A program made the position numbers and the translations under genes. The notes below the pieces were generated by a model that worked only from the letters and a program-made list of their open reading frames with translations, was not told the origin of the DNA and ran no database searches. This document shows, piece by piece, positions 16,424-25,913 of a DNA stretch of 64,000 nt. Origin of the DNA: Paludibacterium sp. (GTDB taxonomy: Bacteria; Pseudomonadota; Gammaproteobacteria; Burkholderiales; Chromobacteriaceae); the NCBI RefSeq assembly GCF_019232825.1, contig NZ_JAFAND010000050.1, forward strand, positions 1-64,000, read 5' to 3'. Positions within the stretch are counted from its first letter, which is position 1, and each line of letters begins with the position of its first letter.

Positions 16424-17773
16424 TTAGAAGCGGTAGTTGTACGCCAGACCGATCATCTGAACCCGGGTACGGTAGCTGCCGCTGATGGTTTCGCCGTTAT
16501 TGGTGTTATTGCATTGCCCAAGCGCGGCGCCGGCACAAACGTCGGTGTAGTTCATATTGACGTTGCGCACCCAGATATAGCTGTAGGAGAAGTCGACCGA
16601 CTGGTGCGCGTCGAATTTATAGTTGCTCCCCAGCGACAACATGTAGCGGTCGCCATCCGGCAGGCCGGGATAGATGTACTGCGCATTGGCCGGCGACTGG
16701 TCGTAGGCCACGCCGGTACGCAGGGTCAAGGCATCGCTGTACTTGTAGTTGGCGCCCAAAGCGAACATCCAGGCGTTCTTCCATTTCTGCTGGATCACGA
16801 ACGGCGGTTCATGGGTATTGGGGAAGGTGATGGCAATCTGGTCCAACGACGAGTGACCGGTCCAGGTCGCCGTTCCCATCACCGCCACCTTGCTGTTGAG
16901 CTCGTGATAGAAGCTGGCGCTGGCGCTTTGCGGCGTGGTCACCTTGGTTTCGGCATTGGAGCTTACCAAACCCGGTCCCGGATTGGCGGTGGCGCCGCCG
17001 GTCCAGGCAACGTCGCCCTTCAGCGTGTGGTGGATCTCCGAACGGTAGGCCAGCCCGAAACGGGTATGGTCGTCGAGCTTGTACAGATAGCCCAGGTTGA
17101 AGCCGTAGCCCCAGCCATCGGCCGACACCGAGCCCTCGCCCGCCGGCACGCCCAACAGCGCCACCGGGTCGGTCGCTTCCGTGAGCTTGGCCTGCATGTA
17201 TTGCGCCGAGACGCCGAAACCCAGCGTCTGATGGTCATCGAGCTTGTAGGCCAACGACGGATTGATATTCAGCGTCTTAAGCGAAATGCTCTCCAGCGCG
17301 AACTGACCGCCGTTCCAGTTGGTGCCATAGTTCACTTCGGCGCCGTAGGGCACGAAAACCCCCAAACCCAGCGTCAGGCGCGAATCGACGGCGTGCGACA
17401 GATAAAAGGTCGGCGCCACGACGGAAGACGGCACATAGCTGCTGGTGCTGTTGCCGGACGAGTAGGTGGTGCTGGCGCCACTGACCGTCGGCTGCGTGGC
17501 ATAAGCCGGCAACGTCACACGTTCATTGGACAAGGTCGACCGCGGCTGCACGTCGGTCACACCGAACTGTACCTGCGTGCCTTCCAACTCGCCCAAACCC
17601 GCCGGGTTGTAATAAATGGTGGAGGGATCCGCGGCTTCGGCGGCGTTGGCGTGGGCGGTGCCTTGCGCCGACACGCTCTGCGAGCCGAAGTTATATCCCG
17701 ATGCCAGAGCCTGCGACGACACGGCGGCGATGCCCATGGCCATGATCGACAGGCTGAGGGTGTGCATTCTCAT
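16424..17773 (-). CDS. FadL/OmpP1-family outer-membrane transport protein (449 aa)
   Basis: A signal peptide (about residues 1-24, ending QALA) is followed by the FadL N-terminal hatch pattern with YNFGSQSVSAQGTAHANAAE and the family NPAG motif in STIYYNPAGLGELEG. The C-terminus ends with alternating beta strands and the terminal Phe (LAYNYRF) recognised by the BAM machinery. FadL proteins are 14-stranded barrels that let long-chain fatty acids or other hydrophobic molecules cross the outer membrane. The substrate is not deducible here. The divergent TetR gene at 18062 may control it. Confidence 0.88.
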   Translation of the reverse strand: MRMHTLSLSIMAMGIAAVSSQALASGYNFGSQSVSAQGTAHANAAEAADPSTIYYNPAGLGELEGTQVQFGVTDVQPRSTLSNERVTLPAYATQPTVSGASTTYSSGNSTSSYVPSSVVAPTFYLSHAVDSRLTLGLGVFVPYGAEVNYGTNWNGGQFALESISLKTLNINPSLAYKLDDHQTLGFGVSAQYMQAKLTEATDPVALLGVPAGEGSVSADGWGYGFNLGYLYKLDDHTRFGLAYRSEIHHTLKGDVAWTGGATANPGPGLVSSNAETKVTTPQSASASFYHELNSKVAVMGTATWTGHSSLDQIAITFPNTHEPPFVIQQKWKNAWMFALGANYKYSDALTLRTGVAYDQSPANAQYIYPGLPDGDRYMLSLGSNYKFDAHQSVDFSYSYIWVRNVNMNYTDVCAGAALGQCNNTNNGETISGSYRTRVQMIGLAYNYRF

Positions 17774-17990
17774 TAATAATCCCTTTCGAAGCGTTTTTGT
17801 TTGATTTCACATTGTTATGGGGAAGACACAGCGTGCACGCGCAAGGGGGCTAACCCGCCGCGCAAGGCGCTCCTCTGGCCTTGTACGGCGAACCGGCCCC
17901 TACGACAACACCAAATCCATCACGAAAAGCGGGAAATTTGTTAGAGTCGAAAGCAGCGGCAAATCAGCATTTTATTGCAGAACAAATAAG

Positions 17991-18019
17991 ATAACGATCG
18001 TTGTCGCAACGAACGTTAT
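17991..18019. promoter_or_regulatory. TetR-type inverted-repeat operator
   Basis: A 29-bp imperfect palindrome begins ATAACGATCGTTG and ends CAACGAACGTTAT. It lies about 43 bp before the TetR start, with a -10-like TATAAG at 18023. The remaining 17774-18061 gap towards the porin shows nothing else I recognise. Confidence 0.55.
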
Positions 18020-18061
18020 GCTATAAGAATAGGACTGTCAAGCCGTGGACAGAGGAGAACC

Positions 18062-18628
18062 ATGCGATACAAACCCGGCCATAACGCCGAACGGCGCCAG
18101 GCACTGTTGCAAACCAGCGGGAGAGTGGTCAAGCAAAACGGCTTCGCCGCCACCGGCGTCGACGCGTTGACCCAGGCTGCCGGCGTCACCAGCGGTGCCT
18201 TCTACACCCATTTCGCCTCGAAGGCCGAGCTGCTCAAGGCGTTGATCGAAAGCGAAAGCCAGGCGAGCCGGCAGCGCTGGGACGGCGATCCGCAGCTGAG
18301 CGACGACGAGTGGATCGCCACCACGCTCGCACGCTATCTCCACCCTGACCACGTCCACCACCCCGAAAGCGGCTGTGTGCTGCCGGCCTTGACCGCGGAA
18401 ATCGCCCGCGCCGACCAGGACACCCGGCAAGTGTTCGAAGATGGCCTGCGCCAAGTGACGGCGGCGCTCAGTCAGCGGCTGGGCAGTGACGAACGCGCGT
18501 GGGCGTTTTTGAGTCAGGTGGTCGGCGCGGTGCTGATCGCCCGGGCGCTGCCGAACGAGGCGTCGCAGCGGCAGGTACTTCAAGCCAGCCAGCAGTTCAT
18601 ACGGCAGGCGCTGGCCGCCGCCGGCTAA
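18062..18628 (+). CDS. TetR/AcrR-family repressor (188 aa)
   Basis: The N-terminal helix-turn-helix is clear at about residues 10-56 (NGFAATGVDALTQAAGVTSG then AFYTHFASKAELLKALI). The rest is the helical ligand-binding domain with a His/Pro-rich loop (HPDHVHHPESGCVLPAL) seen in some TetR subgroups. A GAGGAG ribosome site fixes the start. A palindrome at 17991-18019 is the likely autoregulatory site, and the divergent porin may share it. The gene ends in a 4-bp tail-to-tail overlap with a LysR gene. Confidence 0.88.
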   Translation: MRYKPGHNAERRQALLQTSGRVVKQNGFAATGVDALTQAAGVTSGAFYTHFASKAELLKALIESESQASRQRWDGDPQLSDDEWIATTLARYLHPDHVHHPESGCVLPALTAEIARADQDTRQVFEDGLRQVTAALSQRLGSDERAWAFLSQVVGAVLIARALPNEASQRQVLQASQQFIRQALAAAG

Positions 18629-19533
18629 ACCCCGGGGCCGGCCACGCCGGCGATGCGCGCGCGCAGCCATTGTTGCGCCGGATCGGCGTGGGCGCGCGCA
18701 TGCCAGCCCATCACCACGGTAAAGCCGCCGATTTCGCAGGGTGGCGGCCGCAACGCCAATTGCCGCGACCAGGCATCGGCCAGACGCGACGGCACGGTGG
18801 CGATCAAATCGCTGGCGCCGACCAAGCTCGGCACCAGCAGAAAATTGCTCAACGACACGGCGACACGCCGCCGCCGGCCCAGGGCCAACAGCGATTCGTC
18901 GACAATGCCGTAAAAACCGTTGCCGCTGGGTGACACCAGCACATGGCCGGCCGCGCAAAACGATTCCATATCCAAAACCGACTGACTCGCCAGCGGATGA
19001 TCGTGCCGCATCACACAGGTGAATTGCTCTTCGTACAGCGGGCGGGCGTGCAGATTGGGCGGAATCGACGTGCGCGACCCCAGCCACAGATCGATCTCCC
19101 CCGCCGCCATCTGCTCGTAGGTTTTGCCACCCTCATAAGACAGTAGCGCAACCCGGCAAGCCGGCGCCCACTCGGCCAAGCGCGCCGCGAAGCGCGTGCT
19201 GACCGCGTTGTGGATGGCATCGCTGGCGACGATGCGAAAGACCTGATCGGCCCGCAACGGGTCGAACGGGCTCGCCTCCGCCACCAGCCCTTGCAGCCGG
19301 GCAATCGCCTCGCGCAAGGGCGCGCGCAGCGCCTCGGCGCGGATGGTGGGCGTCATGCCGCGCGCGATGGGAATCAGCAGCGGGTCGCCAAAGACGTCGC
19401 GCAGCTGCTTCAATTGCGCCGACAACGCTGGCTGCGACAGCCCCAGCCGCTGCGCGGCGCGCGTTACATTGCATTCGGCCAGCAGCACGTCGAGCGACAC
19501 CAGCAGATTGAGATCCAGGCGGGAGAGTTGCAT
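18625..19533 (-). CDS. LysR-family regulator (302 aa)
   Basis: The start MQLSRLDLNLLVSLDVLLAE is standard for the NodD/NahR-like LysR branch. The winged helix covers about residues 7-65 (NVTRAAQRLGLSQPALSAQ then LKQLRDVFGDPLL), followed by the effector domain. An ATG two codons upstream (19539) is an equal alternative. It diverges from an SDR and quinone-reductase pair starting at 19638. The AT-rich gap contains CTTATATAAGAATAAT, suitable for a LysR box, so it probably regulates that pair. Confidence 0.88.
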   Translation of the reverse strand: MQLSRLDLNLLVSLDVLLAECNVTRAAQRLGLSQPALSAQLKQLRDVFGDPLLIPIARGMTPTIRAEALRAPLREAIARLQGLVAEASPFDPLRADQVFRIVASDAIHNAVSTRFAARLAEWAPACRVALLSYEGGKTYEQMAAGEIDLWLGSRTSIPPNLHARPLYEEQFTCVMRHDHPLASQSVLDMESFCAAGHVLVSPSGNGFYGIVDESLLALGRRRRVAVSLSNFLLVPSLVGASDLIATVPSRLADAWSRQLALRPPPCEIGGFTVVMGWHARAHADPAQQWLRARIAGVAGPGV

Positions 19534-19637
19534 AACCATCCATCAGACAAATAGCTTATATAAGAATAATCCATTTCTTCTATGGCTGTCGGCTTCCTAG
19601 AATGGGCGTCATCTCCTATGTCTGAAGGAAAGTCTCC

Positions 19638-20360
19638 ATGTCGCTCGCACAACAACGGGTTTTCATTCTTGGCGGCAGCAACGGTATGGGCCTCGCCCTG
19701 GCCCAGCGGCTAGTGGCCGATGGCGCGCAGGTAATCATCGGCGGCCGTTCGACCGCGCGGTTGGACGACGCGCTGGCGACCCTCGGCGGCCAAGCCGAAG
19801 GCTTAAGCGTCGATTTCACCGATGCCGCCGATCTGGCCCGCGCGGCACAGCAGCTCGGCAGCCTTGACCATCTGGTGCTGGCGGCGTCGAGCGACGCGGC
19901 CTGGGGGCCGTTCGCGCAAACCCCGGCCGACGCGCTGCGCCGCGCGCTGGAAGGCAAGCTCATCGGCTATTGGCAGGCACTGCAAGCGATGCTGCCGATC
20001 TTGCGCCGCGACGGCTCGGTGCTGATGCTGACCGGCGCCGCCTCGCGCACGGCGATGCCGGGCACCACCGGCCTCGCCGCGGTGAACGGCGCGATCACGC
20101 AGATGGCGCAAACGCTCGCGCTGGAACTGGCGCCGCTGCGCGTCAACGTGGTGTCTCCCGGCCTGGTCGATACGCCGGCCTACGACGGCCTGCCCGCCGA
20201 GGCCAAGCGCGGCCTGTTCGAGGCCACCGCCCAACGGCTGCCGGTCGGCCGCACCGGCATGTCCGACGACGTGGCGGCGGCGATGGCCTTTTTGCTGGAC
20301 AATACCTTCACCACCGGCGCCTTGCTGGACGTCGACGGTGGCGCCCGTATGAGCCGCTAA
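19638..20360 (+). CDS. Atypical short-chain dehydrogenase lacking the YxxxK pair (240 aa)
   Basis: The Rossmann motif GGSNGMG (about residues 12-18) and the C-terminal VVSPGLVDTPAYDGLP block place this in the SDR superfamily. At the catalytic position, where Tyr-x-x-x-Lys is expected, the sequence reads LAAVN (about 146-150), so both key residues are missing while Ser/Thr-rich sequence precedes them. It may be a binding protein or use other chemistry. It is the first gene of an operon with a quinone reductase 11 bp downstream, divergent from a LysR regulator. The absence of the Tyr is read directly from the sequence. Confidence 0.82.
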   Translation: MSLAQQRVFILGGSNGMGLALAQRLVADGAQVIIGGRSTARLDDALATLGGQAEGLSVDFTDAADLARAAQQLGSLDHLVLAASSDAAWGPFAQTPADALRRALEGKLIGYWQALQAMLPILRRDGSVLMLTGAASRTAMPGTTGLAAVNGAITQMAQTLALELAPLRVNVVSPGLVDTPAYDGLPAEAKRGLFEATAQRLPVGRTGMSDDVAAAMAFLLDNTFTTGALLDVDGGARMSR

Positions 20361-20371
20361 GGAGATTGACG

Positions 20372-21040
20372 ATGAATGTACTGATCGTGCTCGCACATCC
20401 CGAACCGCAAAGCTTCAACGGCGCATTGTTCGATACCGCGGTGTCGACCCTGCACGAGGCCGGTCATCACGTCGCCACCAGCGACTTGTACCGCATGGGG
20501 TTCAACCCGGTGTCCGGCCGCCATAACTTCACCACGGTGAAAGACCCGGCGTTCTTGAAGCTACAGGTGGAGGAAAGCCATGCCAGCGAGACCCACGGCT
20601 TCGCGCTCGACATCGAGGCCGAGCTGCAAAAGCTGGAGGCCGCCGATGTGATGATCTGGCAATTCCCGCTGTGGTGGTTTGGGCTGCCCGCCATCCTCAA
20701 AGGCTGGGTGGACCGGGTGTTTGCCATGGGCCGGGTCTACGGCTACGGCCATATCTACGACACCGGACGTTTCCGCGACAAACGCGCGCTGCTGTCGCTG
20801 ACCACGGGCGGACCGGCGGAAGCCTACGTGCCGGGCGGCTTCAACGGCGACCTGGACGCCATCTTGCGGCCGATTCATCGCGGCATGCTGCAATTCACCG
20901 GCTTCTCGGTATTGCAGCCGGCCGTGCATTGGCAACCGGCGCACGTCGAACCGGCGGCGCGGCAAGACTGGCTCGACGCCTGGGCTGAACGGCTGCGGCA
21001 CATCGAGCAGGAAGCGCCGATCGAGGTCGGTCAGTACTAG
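20372..21040 (+). CDS. NAD(P)H:quinone oxidoreductase, flavodoxin-like fold (222 aa)
   Basis: The beginning MNVLIVLAHPEPQSFNGALF and the block WQFPLWWFGLPAILKGWVDR then VFAMGRVYG are hallmarks of the MdaB/KefF/NQO1 group. These FMN or FAD enzymes reduce quinones and electrophiles by two electrons and protect against redox stress. AAGGAG lies just before the start, overlapping the SDR stop region, so the two genes are co-transcribed. The protein is cytoplasmic and its length is normal. Confidence 0.88.
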   Translation: MNVLIVLAHPEPQSFNGALFDTAVSTLHEAGHHVATSDLYRMGFNPVSGRHNFTTVKDPAFLKLQVEESHASETHGFALDIEAELQKLEAADVMIWQFPLWWFGLPAILKGWVDRVFAMGRVYGYGHIYDTGRFRDKRALLSLTTGGPAEAYVPGGFNGDLDAILRPIHRGMLQFTGFSVLQPAVHWQPAHVEPAARQDWLDAWAERLRHIEQEAPIEVGQY

Positions 21041-21135
21041 GGGCTGTCTGCAAACCTTTTGAGCGCTGCGCAGGCACCAAAACGACACCCGCCGGGATCT
21101 CCAGGGGGTGTCGCCGCATGCCATGTCCGTCACGG

Positions 21136-21360
21136 CTACCACTTCTGCTGCCGGAAGGCCATGACAGGCAGTCCACCCCACCCCCAATTGTCTGGATCGA
21201 TCTCCTGGATGGTGACGAAGGTCGCGTCTAGGGGCTTGTTCAGCACATCCAGCAGCAATTGGCTCACCCCCGCGATCAGACGCGCCTTCTCTTCGGCGGT
21301 GACCGCATCCGCGCCAGGGGTGCAGCCTTCCTTGGTGATCATGATGTTGACGATCGGCAT
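21136..21360 (-). CDS. 4-oxalocrotonate tautomerase-like small enzyme (74 aa)
   Basis: The sequence starts MPIVNIMITKEG with the catalytic Pro next to Met, and has the usual length of 60-75 residues. The end WGWGGLPV carries aromatic residues near the active site, as in other members. An AAGGAG site 6 bp upstream fixes this start. It is the second gene of a unit with the SDR at 21377-22090 (16-bp gap). Likely chemistry is proton transfer on an enol-keto substrate. The substrate is unknown. Confidence 0.82.
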   Translation of the reverse strand: MPIVNIMITKEGCTPGADAVTAEEKARLIAGVSQLLLDVLNKPLDATFVTIQEIDPDNWGWGGLPVMAFRQQKW

Positions 21361-21376
21361 GATGGACTCCTTGCGC

Positions 21377-22090
21377 TTACCAATGACCGGCCGACTGACC
21401 GCCGTCCACATGCAGAATTTCGCCGGTAATGAACGCCGATTTTTCCAGGAACATCACGGCATCGACGATATCGCTGATCTCGCCCATGCGGCCGATCGGA
21501 TGCAGCGCGGCCAAGGCCGCATGCGTCTCCTGCGGATGCATCGGCGTCTTGATCACGCCAGGCGCCACCGCGTTGACGCGCACATGGCGTGAGGCGTACT
21601 CGATCGCCAACGACCGGGTCGCCGCGTTGAGCCCGCCCTTGGTCAGCGAAGCCAGCACCGCCGGCACGCCGTTGATCGGCTGATCGACCAGGGTCGTGGT
21701 GATTTGTACGATATGGCCGCCGCCTTGCTGTTCCATGCGCGCGACGGCGCGCTGGCTAATGTGGAAGAAACCGGCCAGATTGGTGGCGATGTTGCGGTTC
21801 CAGTCGTCCAGGGTGAATTGCGTGAACGGTTTGGCGGTGAAGATACCGGCGTTGTTGACCAGGGTGTCGATGCGGCCGAAGCGGTCCACCCCTTCGCGCA
21901 TGATCAGGTCGGCGGTGACCGGGTCGGCGATGTCGCCGGGAATATGGATGATATCCAGGTCGGTGGCCGGGCCGATATGACGCGAGTTGGCGACCACGCG
22001 GTAGCCGGCATGCCGGTAGGCCTTAACCAGCTCGGCGCCGATGCCTTGCGACGCGCCGGTGATGACGGCGACTTTTGCTTCGTTGCTCAT
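21377..22090 (-). CDS. Short-chain dehydrogenase with Tyr replaced (237 aa)
   Basis: TGASQGIG at about 11-18 and NNAG at about 79-82 are the SDR cofactor motifs, and the C-terminal ITGEILHVDGGQSAGHW is normal. At the active site the sequence is AVLASLTK, giving Ala147 in place of the catalytic Tyr while Lys151 is kept, and the Ser is replaced by Thr-rich sequence (ITTTLVD). It therefore may not be a standard oxidoreductase. The start MSNEAKVAV was chosen because it begins just before the Rossmann strand. A start at 22222 would add an unlikely 44-residue extension. Confidence 0.82.
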   Translation of the reverse strand: MSNEAKVAVITGASQGIGAELVKAYRHAGYRVVANSRHIGPATDLDIIHIPGDIADPVTADLIMREGVDRFGRIDTLVNNAGIFTAKPFTQFTLDDWNRNIATNLAGFFHISQRAVARMEQQGGGHIVQITTTLVDQPINGVPAVLASLTKGGLNAATRSLAIEYASRHVRVNAVAPGVIKTPMHPQETHAALAALHPIGRMGEISDIVDAVMFLEKSAFITGEILHVDGGQSAGHW

Positions 22091-22341
22091 GATGATGCCT
22101 TTCACTTTGGCTGTTTGCTTGGGTGACTGCATCTTCGCTCGATACGGTTTTGAGGTGAATATGTGCAAATCGGCAGTAACTATTTCATTTTGCGGTTGAA
22201 TATAGGGAACAGCGGCCCGCATTTCTTCCTTTAGACGGAAGATCGTTTTGCGCCAGGTAATAATACCGATTGGGTCAGGGGAGATTTAGACTAAGCTTGG
22301 TGGCATTTCCCATCGCTTTCGAGCGGAAACAGGAGAACGGC

Positions 22342-23442
22342 ATGAGCATGATCCGCGCGCGCGCAGACAAGCGGCTGTTGGCACTGCTAGACATTAGCAG
22401 CCCCATCATTCAGGCGCCGATGGCGGGAGTCAGCACGCCGGCACTGGCCGCGGGCGTTTCCAATGCCGGCGGATTAGGCTCGCTCGGCATCGGCGCGGCC
22501 AATGCCGAGCAGGCACGCGACATGATCCGCGCCACGCGCGCGCTCACCGCGCGTCCGTTCAACGTCAACGTCTTCTGCCACGCCACGGCGAAAGCCAATC
22601 CGCGGGCCGAGGCCGCTTGGCTCGCCTATCTCACGCCGTGCTTTCGGGAGTTCGGCGTCGCCCCGCCCGCGTCGCTACGCGAAATCTACCGCTCGTACCG
22701 GGATGACGCGGACGCGCGCGCCATGTTGCTGGAAGAACGCCCGGCAGTCGTGAGCTTTCACTTCGGCCTGCCACCGGCCGAACACATCGCGGCATTGAAA
22801 GCCGCCGGCATCGTGCTGCTGGCCACCGCCACCTCGCTCGACGAGGCGCGGCGCATCGAGGCCGCCGGCGTCGATGGCATCGTTGCGCAAGGGGTCGAGG
22901 CCGGCGGGCACCGGGGCGTGTTCGACCCCGATGAGCCGGATGAAGGCTTGGGCACCCTGGCGCTCGTGAGGCTGCTAGTACAACGCACCAGCCTGCCGGT
23001 CATTGCCGCGGGCGGCATCATGGACGGCGCCGGCATCGCCGCCGCGCTCGCCCTGGGCGCCGTGGCGGCACAGCTGGGCACGGCTTTCATCGCCTGCCCC
23101 GAGTCGTCGGCCGACGTGCTCTACCGTGATCAACTGGCGGCTGATCCGCCTAGGCCGACCACGCTGACGCGCGCCATCTCCGGCCGCGCCGCGCGCGGTC
23201 TGGTCAACCGCCTAACGGAAATGGGCGAGGCCGCCGACGCGCCGGCCCTGCCCGACTACCCGATTGCCTACGATGCCGCCAAAGCCCTGTCGACAGCGGC
23301 CAAGGCGCATGGCAGCGCGGAATTCGCCGCCCACTGGGCTGGCCAGGGCGTGGCCCTGGCGCAAGCACTGCCGGTGACGGCATTGATGGCGCAACTGCAG
23401 GCCGAGCTGCGAGAAACCCTCGCCGCCCTGACGAATCGCTAG
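22342..23442 (+). CDS. Nitronate monooxygenase / 2-nitropropane dioxygenase family (366 aa)
   Basis: This FMN-dependent TIM-barrel enzyme has the motifs [20 protein letters not shown] (about 22-41), [11 protein letters not shown] with the catalytic His at about 195, and a phosphate-binding [10 protein letters not shown]. It oxidises alkyl nitronates to carbonyl compounds and nitrite, protecting cells from toxic nitro-compounds. An AGGAG site 7 bp upstream supports the ATG at 22342. It diverges from the SDR/tautomerase pair and ends in a 4-bp overlap with the convergent thioredoxin-fold gene. Confidence 0.88.
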   Translation: MSMIRARADKRLLALLDISSPIIQAPMAGVSTPALAAGVSNAGGLGSLGIGAANAEQARDMIRATRALTARPFNVNVFCHATAKANPRAEAAWLAYLTPCFREFGVAPPASLREIYRSYRDDADARAMLLEERPAVVSFHFGLPPAEHIAALKAAGIVLLATATSLDEARRIEAAGVDGIVAQGVEAGGHRGVFDPDEPDEGLGTLALVRLLVQRTSLPVIAAGGIMDGAGIAAALALGAVAAQLGTAFIACPESSADVLYRDQLAADPPRPTTLTRAISGRAARGLVNRLTEMGEAADAPALPDYPIAYDAAKALSTAAKAHGSAEFAAHWAGQGVALAQALPVTALMAQLQAELRETLAALTNR

Positions 23443-24080
23443 CCCTGCGCCGCGATCTGGCGCAGCACCTGCTCGAACGCCGGGAGCGGCTGCGCGCCCG
23501 ACACCAGGTGCTGCTGATTGAAGATGACCGCCGGCACCGCATGGATGCCCGCCTCCTGGTAATAACGCTCCTGAGCACGGACCGCGTCGCCATGACGCGC
23601 TGACGCCAGCTCGGCGCGGGCGGCTTCCCGCGACAATCCCGCCTCGCCGGCGATGGTGGCCAACACCTCGCGGTCATTGATCGCTCGCCCTTGGCTGAAG
23701 TACGCCTTGAACAGCGCATGCTTGAGCGGCCTGGCCTGACCGAGCGTTGCCGCCCAGTGCAGCAGCCGGTGAGCGTCAAAAGTGTTGTACACATGGGTGC
23801 GCTTGGCGAAATCGAAGCCAAACCCCACCGCCTCGCCGCGCGCGATGATTTGCTGCTGGCTGTCGAGAATCTGCTGGGTGCCGGCGCCATACTTCCGCCG
23901 GAGGTGCTCGACCGCCTCTTCGCCTTCCGCCGCCATGTCCGGGTTGAGTTCGAACGGCTGGAAATTGAGCGTGGCCTCGATCTCCGGGTACGCGGCCAAA
24001 GCCTGTTCGAGGGTATTGAGCGCGATGGCGCACCAGGGACAAACCACGTCCGAGACAAAATCAATGGTCACTGCTTTCAC
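23439..24080 (-). CDS. DsbA-family FrnE-like thioredoxin-fold protein (213 aa)
   Basis: The N-terminus [17 protein letters not shown] gives a CPWC redox centre at Cys14-Cys17 in a DsbA-like thioredoxin fold with an inserted helical domain. The late block [20 protein letters not shown] holds the cis-Pro loop. No signal peptide exists, so it is cytoplasmic, like FrnE or glutathione-dependent isomerase relatives that counter disulfide stress. It lies in a redox-gene neighbourhood, which supports that role. Confidence 0.88.
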   Translation of the reverse strand: MKAVTIDFVSDVVCPWCAIALNTLEQALAAYPEIEATLNFQPFELNPDMAAEGEEAVEHLRRKYGAGTQQILDSQQQIIARGEAVGFGFDFAKRTHVYNTFDAHRLLHWAATLGQARPLKHALFKAYFSQGRAINDREVLATIAGEAGLSREAARAELASARHGDAVRAQERYYQEAGIHAVPAVIFNQQHLVSGAQPLPAFEQVLRQIAAQG

Positions 24081-24267
24081 GTTGTACGGCTCCTGCGGCG
24101 GGCGCCATGAGACAACCTATTCATGGCGCCGTATTGAGGGATCTATTTCTCATCATAAGCAGAAATCCGCCGGCCGGGTGGCACGGCGGCACTTTTGACG
24201 CCCATGACACGCTAAACAATTTTTGCACTTAAGCGAATAGCCGTATGCCGACAGGCATTCTTTCGCA

Positions 24268-25188
24268 TCAAGACGCAATCGCGCCGGCCTGCGCGAAGAA
24301 GCCTCTGAGCCGCTCAGCGGCAAAATCCACAAAGGCCCGTACTTTGGGCACCGATAGTCGACCATAGGGCGTGACCAGATGCACCGGCAGCGGCGCGTGC
24401 TCCGCGTTTCGCAGTACGATGTCCAGCGCGCCCTCCCGTACAGGTTGCGCCACGTGATAAGAAAACAACCGTGTGACTCCCCGTCCTTCACAGGCCGAGG
24501 CCACGGCCGCGCGCACGCTATTGACCACCAGCCGCGGCTTGAACTGGACCGTCAGAGGGACGCTAGCGCCCGGCGGCGGCGGGAAACTCCAGCTATCCAA
24601 TCCGAAGTGGGTCATGGCAATGATCCGGTGCGACGCCAGATCGGACGGGGTCTCGATGGGCTGCCGCTCAGCTAGGTAACGAGGTGACGCGGCGATCACG
24701 CGCCGCACCTCGCCCACCTTGACCGCCACCAGCGAGGAGTCCGCCAGATGGGCAATGCGCAGCGCCACGTCCATGCCCTCCTCGATCAGGTTGATCGGCC
24801 GGTCCATCAAATAGAGCTTCACCCCAACCGAGGGAAAGGCATCAATGAAGTCGTCCAGCACCGGGCGCAAAATATCCTCGCCAGCGGCAACCGGCGCGGT
24901 CACGGTCAGCGTGCCCCGGGGTGCGGATTTTTCGCCATGCACCACCAAATCGGCCTCTTCGAGCTCGGTCAACACCCGTCGACAAGCGGCGGCATAGCGT
25001 TCGCCGGCCTCGCTCAGCCGCAGGCTGCGTGTGGTGCGGTGGATCAGCTCGGCACCGACGTGCGCCTCCAGAAACGCCAGCGCGCGGCTGACAGCGGCCG
25101 GAGAGCGGCCGAGCTTGCGGCCGGCCCCCGCGAGACTGCCCTCGTCCAGCGCAGTGACGAAGACTTTCATGGCATCGATGCGGTCCAT
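24268..25188 (-). CDS. LysR-family regulator (306 aa)
   Basis: The winged helix covers about residues 3-60 (MKVFVTALDEGSLAGAGRKL then GRSPAAVSRALAFLEAHVG) and the C-terminal substrate-binding domain follows from about 90. The MDRIDAMKVFV start is standard for the CrgA/DmlR-like subgroup. The gene stands between the thioredoxin-fold gene and the Spy-like gene without a tightly linked target. The nearest divergent gene begins at 25368. Confidence 0.87.
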   Translation of the reverse strand: MDRIDAMKVFVTALDEGSLAGAGRKLGRSPAAVSRALAFLEAHVGAELIHRTTRSLRLSEAGERYAAACRRVLTELEEADLVVHGEKSAPRGTLTVTAPVAAGEDILRPVLDDFIDAFPSVGVKLYLMDRPINLIEEGMDVALRIAHLADSSLVAVKVGEVRRVIAASPRYLAERQPIETPSDLASHRIIAMTHFGLDSWSFPPPPGASVPLTVQFKPRLVVNSVRAAVASACEGRGVTRLFSYHVAQPVREGALDIVLRNAEHAPLPVHLVTPYGRLSVPKVRAFVDFAAERLRGFFAQAGAIAS

Positions 25189-25367
25189 GATTCAACCTGT
25201 TTTGGCAATAATGGCTTACGTTTTATAACCAGTCCGCCGGGCCAAGTAAATATCCGTCCCACGTTGCGCCGACAACTTCTCTAACAGATTCATCCCGCAC
25301 GGCAATACTTGGCTGACACTTATCCTAAATACTGGGCCGGTGATTTTTAACGCGAAGGAACCGCGGG

Positions 25368-25817
25368 ATGAACAGTGTCAAATCGTTGATTTTTGTCGCC
25401 GCGCTGGCAACCGGCGCTTACGCCAACGGCGCCCTTGCCGCCGATAGCAGCGCGCCGATGGCGCAGTCAGAGGGCATGACGCATCACTGGCAGATGGACC
25501 CGGTCAAGCGGGCGGCGATGATCGACCATCATCTGCAAAAACTGCACGATGCCTTGAACCTGCAACCGGCGCAAGAAAGCGCCTGGCAACATTACGCGGC
25601 CACGGTCAAAACCACCTTCAACCAGCCGCATCCGGTCTTCGACCCGAACAGCACGCTGCCTGAGCGCGTAAATCAACACGTGCGCATGATGGAAAGCCAT
25701 CTGGCCAACATGAAGCGGCTGGCGGCGGCCACCACCATCTTCTACCGGACCCTGACCCCGGCACAGCAACAGACGTTGAACGAGAAGACCCGCTTCTCCG
25801 AGGCCGGCAGCCATTAA
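25368..25817 (+). CDS. Periplasmic Spy/CpxP-like LTxxQ protein (149 aa)
   Basis: A signal peptide (about residues 1-24, ending ALAAD) leads a helical mature protein with the LTPAQQQTLNEKTRF motif near the end and a His-rich segment MTHHWQMDP. Spy and CpxP are periplasmic chaperones or stress sensors, and many relatives bind metals. AAGGAA lies 8 bp before the start. It stands alone between a LysR gene and a TauE-type transporter. Function by family resemblance only. Confidence 0.78.
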   Translation: MNSVKSLIFVAALATGAYANGALAADSSAPMAQSEGMTHHWQMDPVKRAAMIDHHLQKLHDALNLQPAQESAWQHYAATVKTTFNQPHPVFDPNSTLPERVNQHVRMMESHLANMKRLAAATTIFYRTLTPAQQQTLNEKTRFSEAGSH

Positions 25818-25913
25818 GCGCGCCACATCTCATCGGGGGCGATTGGTAAAGAAGTGTTGCAACCGGCCATTCCGCCGCGGCGGCGAGTGAGCGATCCGGT
25901 ATCCTAGCCGGCG

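Noticed and set aside
16382..17776. Plus-strand open frame of 464 codons
   Set aside because: It is the antisense of the FadL-type porin, which has a signal peptide and terminal Phe.
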